Source: Candidatus Binatota bacterium (lineage in GTDB: Bacteria > Desulfobacterota > Binatia > UBA1149). From it: a stretch of 64,000 nt of DNA. Shown in pieces: positions 60,261 through 64,000 of the stretch. The notes under the pieces were generated by a model, which was not told the origin of the DNA, did not search any database, and saw only the letters and a program-made list of their open reading frames with translations. A program made the position numbers and the translations under genes. Location: positions 476 to 64,475 of the forward strand of contig DUBO01000045.1 of assembly GCA_012960245.1 (NCBI GenBank), given 5' to 3'. Every line of letters begins with the position of its first letter. The first letter of the stretch is position 1.

Positions 60261-61607
60261 TCAGCGGGCCGAGGGTCCCGAGCACGCCAGCCTCCTTGTC
60301 ACTTCGAACAACAACTCGGTGCCCAGCGCGAGATTTTCTACGCTCAGCCGCTCGTTGTGTCCGTGTATGGTCGAGAGCTCTTCGCGCGACAGAAGGGCCG
60401 GCGTAAACCCGTAAGCGTGCCCGCCGGCCTTGCGAAAGGCGTGCGAGTCGGTGAAGCCCGGCGACAGCATCGGCAGCACGCACACGTCGTTGCCGTAGCG
60501 CTCTTCGAGCACCTCGCCTATCACCTGCGTCACCGGCGTGTCCATGGACGACTGTCCCGAGTCGTGTTGCAGCACCAACTCGAGTTCCACCCCCGGGTCG
60601 TCGATTACCGCGCGCAGCTCTTCTACGAAATCGTCGGGGTTAGTGCCGGGCAACAGTCGGCAGTCCAGCGTTGACTCGGAGTTAACCGGGATCACGTTGT
60701 GCTTGCTGCCCGCGTGCACGCCGGTAAGCGTAACCGTGTCGTGGGTGATCGCGTGCAGGAAGGGGTCGAGTTCGCCCAGCGCCTCCAGCGTCGCGTCGTC
60801 GCGCGGGTCGAGATCCTCGGGCAGAAAGCCCTGCCCCTTGAGCGTGTTGAGCATGGCTTCCACCGGTGCCGTCAGGCGTGCGCGTTTCTCGCGTTCCTCG
60901 ATGCGGGCAAGTGCCTTGACCAGCGCTACCAGCGAGTTCTTCGAGTGCGGCACCGAGCCGTGGCCGGGTTCTCCGTGTGTGCGCAAGCGTATCCAGCAGG
61001 GGCTCTTCTCGCTGGGGGCCACGCCAAACATGCGAGTGGGCTTGCCCATAAACTCCCTGAAACCATAGGCGCCCTCGTTAAAAATCCAACTCGACCTGAG
61101 CAGTTCGGGCGCCTCGCGCTCAAGGTAGTGCACGCCCATGAGACCGCCCTCTTCTTCGTCGGCCACCGCCACGAACACGAGATCCTGCTTGAGCGGCAGC
61201 CGGTGACGACGGACGAGTACCATCACGAGCAGCTCCATTATGCCCATGCACTTCATGTCCAGCGCCCCTCGGCCCCATATGGTGCCGTCCGCGACAAGGC
61301 CTGACAGGGGGTCCACATCCCAGTGTTCGGCCTCGGCCGGCACCACGTCGATGTGCGACAACAGCACCAGCGGGCTGGTCTCGCTGCCGCCACTGCCCTC
61401 CAGGCGCGCGCTTATCGACACCCTCGAATCGCCGGCGTCGTGCATGCGGCAGGGTATGCCCTCGGACTCGAGCAAGCCCCGGAGAAACAACGCCCCGGCT
61501 TCTTCACCACCGGGGGGGTTGGTAGTGTTGATACGAATATACTCCGACAGCAGCTCCACCGCCTGGGCGTGGATCTCCTGCCAATTGACGTCGACCGCGG
61601 CTGGCAT
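60261..61607 (-). CDS. M20/M28-type metallopeptidase (carboxypeptidase/deacylase)
   Basis: 448 residues. Metal and catalytic motifs are SPLVLLSHIDVVPAE, TIWGRGALDMKCMGIMELL and FVAVADEEEGGLMGVHYLE, with the dimerisation domain THGEPGHGSVPHSKNSLVAL. The C-terminal His is in STIHGHNERLSVENL. SEYIRINTTNPPGGEEAGA at the N-terminus is typical of the ArgE/DapE/CPG2-like M20 subset with long inserts. The substrate is not predictable. ATG 61607 has GAGG immediately before it. A longer upstream frame crosses a hairpin (61677) and is rejected. Confidence 0.9.
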   Translation of the reverse strand: MPAAVDVNWQEIHAQAVELLSEYIRINTTNPPGGEEAGALFLRGLLESEGIPCRMHDAGDSRVSISARLEGSGGSETSPLVLLSHIDVVPAEAEHWDVDPLSGLVADGTIWGRGALDMKCMGIMELLVMVLVRRHRLPLKQDLVFVAVADEEEGGLMGVHYLEREAPELLRSSWIFNEGAYGFREFMGKPTRMFGVAPSEKSPCWIRLRTHGEPGHGSVPHSKNSLVALVKALARIEEREKRARLTAPVEAMLNTLKGQGFLPEDLDPRDDATLEALGELDPFLHAITHDTVTLTGVHAGSKHNVIPVNSESTLDCRLLPGTNPDDFVEELRAVIDDPGVELELVLQHDSGQSSMDTPVTQVIGEVLEERYGNDVCVLPMLSPGFTDSHAFRKAGGHAYGFTPALLSREELSTIHGHNERLSVENLALGTELLFEVTRRLACSGPSAR

Positions 61608-61676
61608 ACCTCGTTCTAAGCTCTCACCGGTGTGTTGTACAGCGGCGCTGTAGCCCTTTGCAGGCCTGAAAAAGCA

Positions 61677-61693
61677 CCCCCCCGAAAGGGGGG
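61677..61693 (-). other. C6/G6 hairpin (second copy), T-run on minus strand
   Basis: Seven C, GAAA, six G. Read on the minus strand it is CCCCCC-TTTC-GGGGGG followed by GTGC then TTTTT, so it could terminate or attenuate minus-strand transcription before the M20 peptidase gene, about 70 nt downstream. The 1655-1670 element has the same stem and loop. Confidence 0.5.
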
Positions 61694-61740
61694 AAACAAG
61701 CAGAGAAGCCCGCAAAATTGGGGGCCGCGCCCTGCAATAG

Positions 61741-61750
61741 TTTGCGCAAA
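61741..61750. promoter_or_regulatory. Palindrome TTTGCGCAAA, possible activator site
   Basis: A 10-bp perfect palindrome about 58 bp upstream of the sigma-54 -24 element. Enhancer-binding proteins of the NtrC family bind palindromes upstream of such promoters. Assignment to the adjacent regulator is inference. Confidence 0.35.
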
Positions 61751-61807
61751 AGCTGCTGGCAAGCCCGCGGGCCTGCCGTTTTCCTTGATAACAGGGCACG
61801 CGCGGGC

Positions 61808-61823
61808 TGGCACGACGGTTGCT
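61808..61823 (+). promoter_or_regulatory. Sigma-54 (RpoN) promoter
   Basis: TGGCAC-GACGG-TTGCT gives the -24 TGGCAC and -12 TTGC elements with exact GG-N10-GC spacing (GG 61809-61810, GC 61821-61822). This is close to the consensus TGGCACG-N4-TTGC. The predicted start is near 61834. No other site of this quality was noticed in the window. Confidence 0.85.
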
Positions 61824-61889
61824 TCTCATATTGCAGTCGCGACGAGCAAGACGGGTTCGACTGAGACCCGGTTCAGCGAGGAAGCGACT

Positions 61890-62036
61890 ATGCGACAGTG
61901 GTCTCTTCTCAGGGGTTACGCGGAGCCTGGGTTGAGTCGTTTCCTGTCGCGGCGTTTTTTCTGGTGTGGCTCAGGTAGCCGCACTGGGGTCTGCGGCCAC
62001 CCGCTTGGCGGAGTGGTCACGTGGTGTTTCCAGTAG
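61890..62036 (+). CDS. Hypothetical 48-residue peptide within the sigma-54 transcript
   Basis: ATG 61890 is preceded by GCGAGGAAGCGACT, a good ribosome site at normal spacing. The peptide is Arg- and Trp-rich (MRQWSLLRGYAEPGLSRFLS ... TWCFQ) with three cysteines and no known family. It may be a chance frame in a structured RNA. The ribosome site and the location inside a defined transcription unit are the only support. Confidence 0.3.
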   Translation: MRQWSLLRGYAEPGLSRFLSRRFFWCGSGSRTGVCGHPLGGVVTWCFQ

Positions 62037-62134
62037 TCGGTCCCACGCCCCCCCAGGGGCCGGCTGCAGGAAGCCACAAAGCAGGGGCCCCGGGCTCACG
62101 CCTTGGACCCGCGCTTTTTCGGGGAAAGCGGTCT

Positions 62135-62160
62135 CGGCCCTGCCGGGGCCGCTTTTTTTT
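62135..62160 (+). terminator. Strong intrinsic terminator
   Basis: CGGCCC (62135-62140), loop TGCCG, GGGCCG (62146-62151), then C and eight T (62153-62160). It closes the sigma-54 transcript 115 bp before the regulator gene, so the regulator is likely expressed by read-through or from its own promoter. Confidence 0.9.
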
Positions 62161-62275
62161 GGCCAGCTCATATTCCGGACCAGCAACAGGAGCTGCCGGC
62201 ACACCACGCGCCCGCGGTCCTTGCTGCACGACCCGGCCGTGTCTAGAGTAGAAGCTGTACCAAGGGGCATCTGGA

Positions 62276-63673
62276 GTGAATTCAGGCAAAACAGTACTCA
62301 TTGTTGACGACGAAGAGCGCATTCGCCGCGTCCTCGAGGCCAGCCTCAGTGCCATGGGCCTGATCGTGCTCACGGCAAGCAACGGAGAAGAGGCCATCAA
62401 GCTGCTCGACGAGAGCGTCGCCCTGATTCTCACCGACCTCAAGATGTCCGGCCGCGACGGGCTGGCGGTACTCGAAGCCTCGGCGGTACAGAGCCCCGAG
62501 CGCCCGGTCATAATCATGACCGCTTTTGGCACCGTGGACAGCGCCGTGTCAGCCATGAAAAAGGGTGCTTACGATTACGTCACCAAGCCCTTCAGCCTCG
62601 AAGAAATCGAGCTGCTGGTACGCCGCGCACTGCGAACCATCACCCTTGAAATAGAACACGGCTACCTGCGGGCCACCGGACTGCAGCGACTCGAAGACAT
62701 GATCTGCCGGTCGGCTGCAATGAGCGAGGTATTCGACCTTATCCGCCGCGTGGGAAGCGCGGAGGGCACGGTGCTTATCAAGGGAGAAACCGGCACGGGC
62801 AAGGAACTCGTGGCGCGCGCGATACACGGCCTGAGCAGACGCAGAGACAGGTTGTTCGTCCCCATCAACTGCGCCGCCATACCCGGCGAGCTGCTCGAGA
62901 CCGAACTCTTCGGCCACAGCCGGGGTGCGTTTACCGGGGCCACCGCCGACCGGGTAGGAAAATTTGAACTGGCGTCGGGCGGCACCCTGTTCCTCGACGA
63001 AATAGGAGACATGCCGCACCAGCTGCAGGCCAAGTTGCTGCGAGTACTCGAAGAAGGCGTCATCGAACGCCTGGGTAGTAACAACCAGATTCACGTCGAT
63101 ACCCGCATCGTGGCGGCCACCCACAGGGACCTGCACCAGGCCATGGAAAAGGGCGAATTCCGCGAAGACCTGTACTACAGGCTCAATGTGCTCACGCTCG
63201 ACATCCCGCCTCTCAGGGACCGACTGGACGACGTCGGGCCGCTGGCCGAAAGTTTTCTCGCCCAGGCGGCCCGACGCAACGGACGCGACGTGCCCGAACT
63301 CGACGCCGGCGCATTACAGATGCTCCAAAACTACCCCTGGCCGGGCAACGTGCGCGAGCTGCGCAATATATGCGAGAGACTCACCGTGCTGGCAATGAGC
63401 CCGAGCGTGTCATCAGAACTGCTCTATCAGCTGCTCGACGTGCCCGATCGATTGGTGGGCAACAACGCCCCGGTAGCGAGTGGAGCCGATTCGGGCTCGC
63501 TGGCAGAAGCCATAGACACGGTGGAATCTGAAACGATCCGTCTCGCCCTCGACCGCTGCGACAACAACAAGGCGCGTACCGCACGCGAGCTCGGAATAAG
63601 TGAACGCAGCCTGTGGTACAAGCTCAAAAAATACGGCCTCGGTCCGAGGTCCAGTGGCCAGGGCGACGGCTGA
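62276..63673 (+). CDS. NtrC-family sigma-54-dependent response regulator
   Basis: 465 residues in three parts. The receiver domain (1-125) has acidic DD at 11-12, phospho-acceptor Asp54 in LILTDLKMSG, the Thr in IIMTAFG and the Lys in YVTKPF. The AAA+ domain (about 145-385) is intact: GETGTGKELVARAIH, ELFGHSRGAFTGATADR with the GAFTGA loop, GGTLFLDEIGDM, and arginine finger FREDLYYRLNVL. The Fis-type HTH is ARTARELGISERSLWYKLKK. The start is GTG 62276, behind AAGGGG. No histidine kinase gene is adjacent, so it is an orphan in this window. It is the natural candidate activator of the promoter at 61808. Confidence 0.95.
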   Translation: MNSGKTVLIVDDEERIRRVLEASLSAMGLIVLTASNGEEAIKLLDESVALILTDLKMSGRDGLAVLEASAVQSPERPVIIMTAFGTVDSAVSAMKKGAYDYVTKPFSLEEIELLVRRALRTITLEIEHGYLRATGLQRLEDMICRSAAMSEVFDLIRRVGSAEGTVLIKGETGTGKELVARAIHGLSRRRDRLFVPINCAAIPGELLETELFGHSRGAFTGATADRVGKFELASGGTLFLDEIGDMPHQLQAKLLRVLEEGVIERLGSNNQIHVDTRIVAATHRDLHQAMEKGEFREDLYYRLNVLTLDIPPLRDRLDDVGPLAESFLAQAARRNGRDVPELDAGALQMLQNYPWPGNVRELRNICERLTVLAMSPSVSSELLYQLLDVPDRLVGNNAPVASGADSGSLAEAIDTVESETIRLALDRCDNNKARTARELGISERSLWYKLKKYGLGPRSSGQGDG

Positions 63674-63679
63674 TCGGCG

Positions 63680-64000
63680 TCAGCGCCCCCGGCGATCGGC
63701 GCGCCACTTCCACGGGGGAACCATGCTCCCCCGCCATATCCCCACGCCCTGTGACTCGGCGCGGGTTTCATCGTCAACGTAGTCGTTACTGAAGCGCCGG
63801 TAGGCCAGCGCCCAACCGGCGGCGACCATGGCCGCCGAAAGATCGCGGCCGTCGCCCAGCTTGCATACACAGACCTTGCGTCCCCAGCTGTCGGTGTCTT
63901 TCACCTCGCAGTGGACCGCGCGGCCGCCAGCCAACCGGTCCATGGCCACGGTGGCGTGTTGACCGCAGGGCCAGCGCGAGCCATCCGAACCCTTGCAATA
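63680..64000 (-). CDS. Thermonuclease (SNase-like) family protein (5' end outside window)
   Basis: The frame is open to the right edge and ends at 63680. The visible 106 residues include SRWPCGQHATVAMDRLAGGR, HCEVKDTDSWGRKVCVCKLG, DLSAAMVAAGWALAYRRFSN and a C-terminal ESQGVGIWRGSMVPPWKWR. This matches the C-terminal two thirds of small Ca-dependent SNase-like proteins. In staphylococcal nuclease one active-site Arg lies in an R-x-L/V stretch near GR(x)L; GRKVCVC occupies that place here. The N-terminal catalytic Asp/Arg are beyond the edge. It is convergent with the NtrC-type gene (6-bp gap). Confidence 0.8.
   Translation of the reverse strand, partial: YCKGSDGSRWPCGQHATVAMDRLAGGRAVHCEVKDTDSWGRKVCVCKLGDGRDLSAAMVAAGWALAYRRFSNDYVDDETRAESQGVGIWRGSMVPPWKWRADRRGR

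Larger units (their letters stand above)
61834..62160 (+). ncRNA. Putative sigma-54-dependent small RNA, ~325 nt
   Basis: Bounded by the RpoN promoter and a strong terminator, with no recognisable protein family inside. The sequence contains several GC-rich stem candidates, including CGCTTT (62112-62117)/AAAGCG (62125-62130) just before the terminator stem. It may instead be, or also be, the mRNA of a 48-codon ORF (61890-62036). The gene after the terminator is an NtrC-type activator, the class of protein needed to fire the promoter. The arrangement recalls the sigma-54-controlled Pxr sRNA of Myxococcus beside an NtrC-like gene, but no sequence homology is claimed. Confidence 0.6.

Overview
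The window is GC-rich, densely coding bacterial chromosome with genes on both strands. I see no rRNA, tRNA, insertion sequence, phage or CRISPR. The gene mix suggests an uncultivated lineage of the old 'deltaproteobacterial' type, perhaps Binatota, Desulfobacterota or Myxococcota. The clues are Cys-rich secreted proteins with DUF4215 and EGF modules, an NtrC-type activator with a sigma-54 promoter, wax-ester synthase and alkyl-DHAP-synthase-like genes, many lipid and xenobiotic enzymes, the MEP pathway (IspG, IspH), LL-diaminopimelate aminotransferase and in-frame Sec codons. The taxonomic placement is inference.

The main result is that three genes are interrupted by a single in-frame TGA exactly where a redox cysteine is expected, and each TGA is followed by a SECIS-like hairpin. 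They are a PrxQ/BCP-type peroxiredoxin (18938-19399, Sec50), a DsbA/FrnE-type oxidoreductase with a U-P-W-C site (32318-32950, minus strand, Sec13) and a GrdB/PrdB-type 'selenoprotein B' with U-G-Y-C (35844-36674, Sec186). The apical loops start 18 to 21 nt after the UGA in all three. Ordinary gene calling would truncate or split all three.

The second notable locus is 61741-63673. It holds a sigma-54 promoter with exact GG-N10-GC spacing (61808), an untranslated or nearly untranslated ~325-nt transcript that could carry a 48-codon ORF, a strong intrinsic terminator (62135-62160), and a complete NtrC-type response regulator. This looks like a sigma-54-controlled small RNA beside its likely activator. 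At the other end (611-1624) lies a second sigma-54-type AAA+ protein that has lost the GAFTGA loop and the Walker A lysine.

Layout: 1-4.5 kb holds an ABC-class ATPase end, the degenerate activator, ispH, an MFS transporter and msrB. 4.6-13.8 kb holds a three-domain ferredoxin reductase, SnoaL protein, GT39, split-barrel protein, aldo-keto reductase, epoxide hydrolase, glyoxalase-like protein, dapL and small membrane proteins. 13.9-22.7 kb holds DUF1329, aldehyde dehydrogenase, a secreted beta-helix protein, the seleno-peroxiredoxin, HCCA-isomerase-like protein, phosphotransferase and WS/DGAT. 22.8-33.7 kb holds a YdeP-like molybdoenzyme, Ddn-like protein, esterase, acyl-CoA ligase, GT2, alkyl-DHAP synthase-like protein and a coupled M20 / seleno-DsbA / crotonase operon. 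33.7-41 kb holds DUF1499, BON lipoprotein, nitroreductase, selenoprotein B, pdxH, DoxX and a 974-residue Cys-rich exported protein. 41-54.8 kb holds a FadD6-like ligase, SDR, a DUF4212/SSS symporter pair, the ispG operon, a CoA-binding protein, a DUF255 thioredoxin-like lipoprotein, AsmA and a beta-barrel protein. 54.9-64 kb holds a CBS protein, a HemD-HemE fusion coupled to hemG, YqgE, dcd, an M20 peptidase, the sigma-54 locus and a nuclease-like end.
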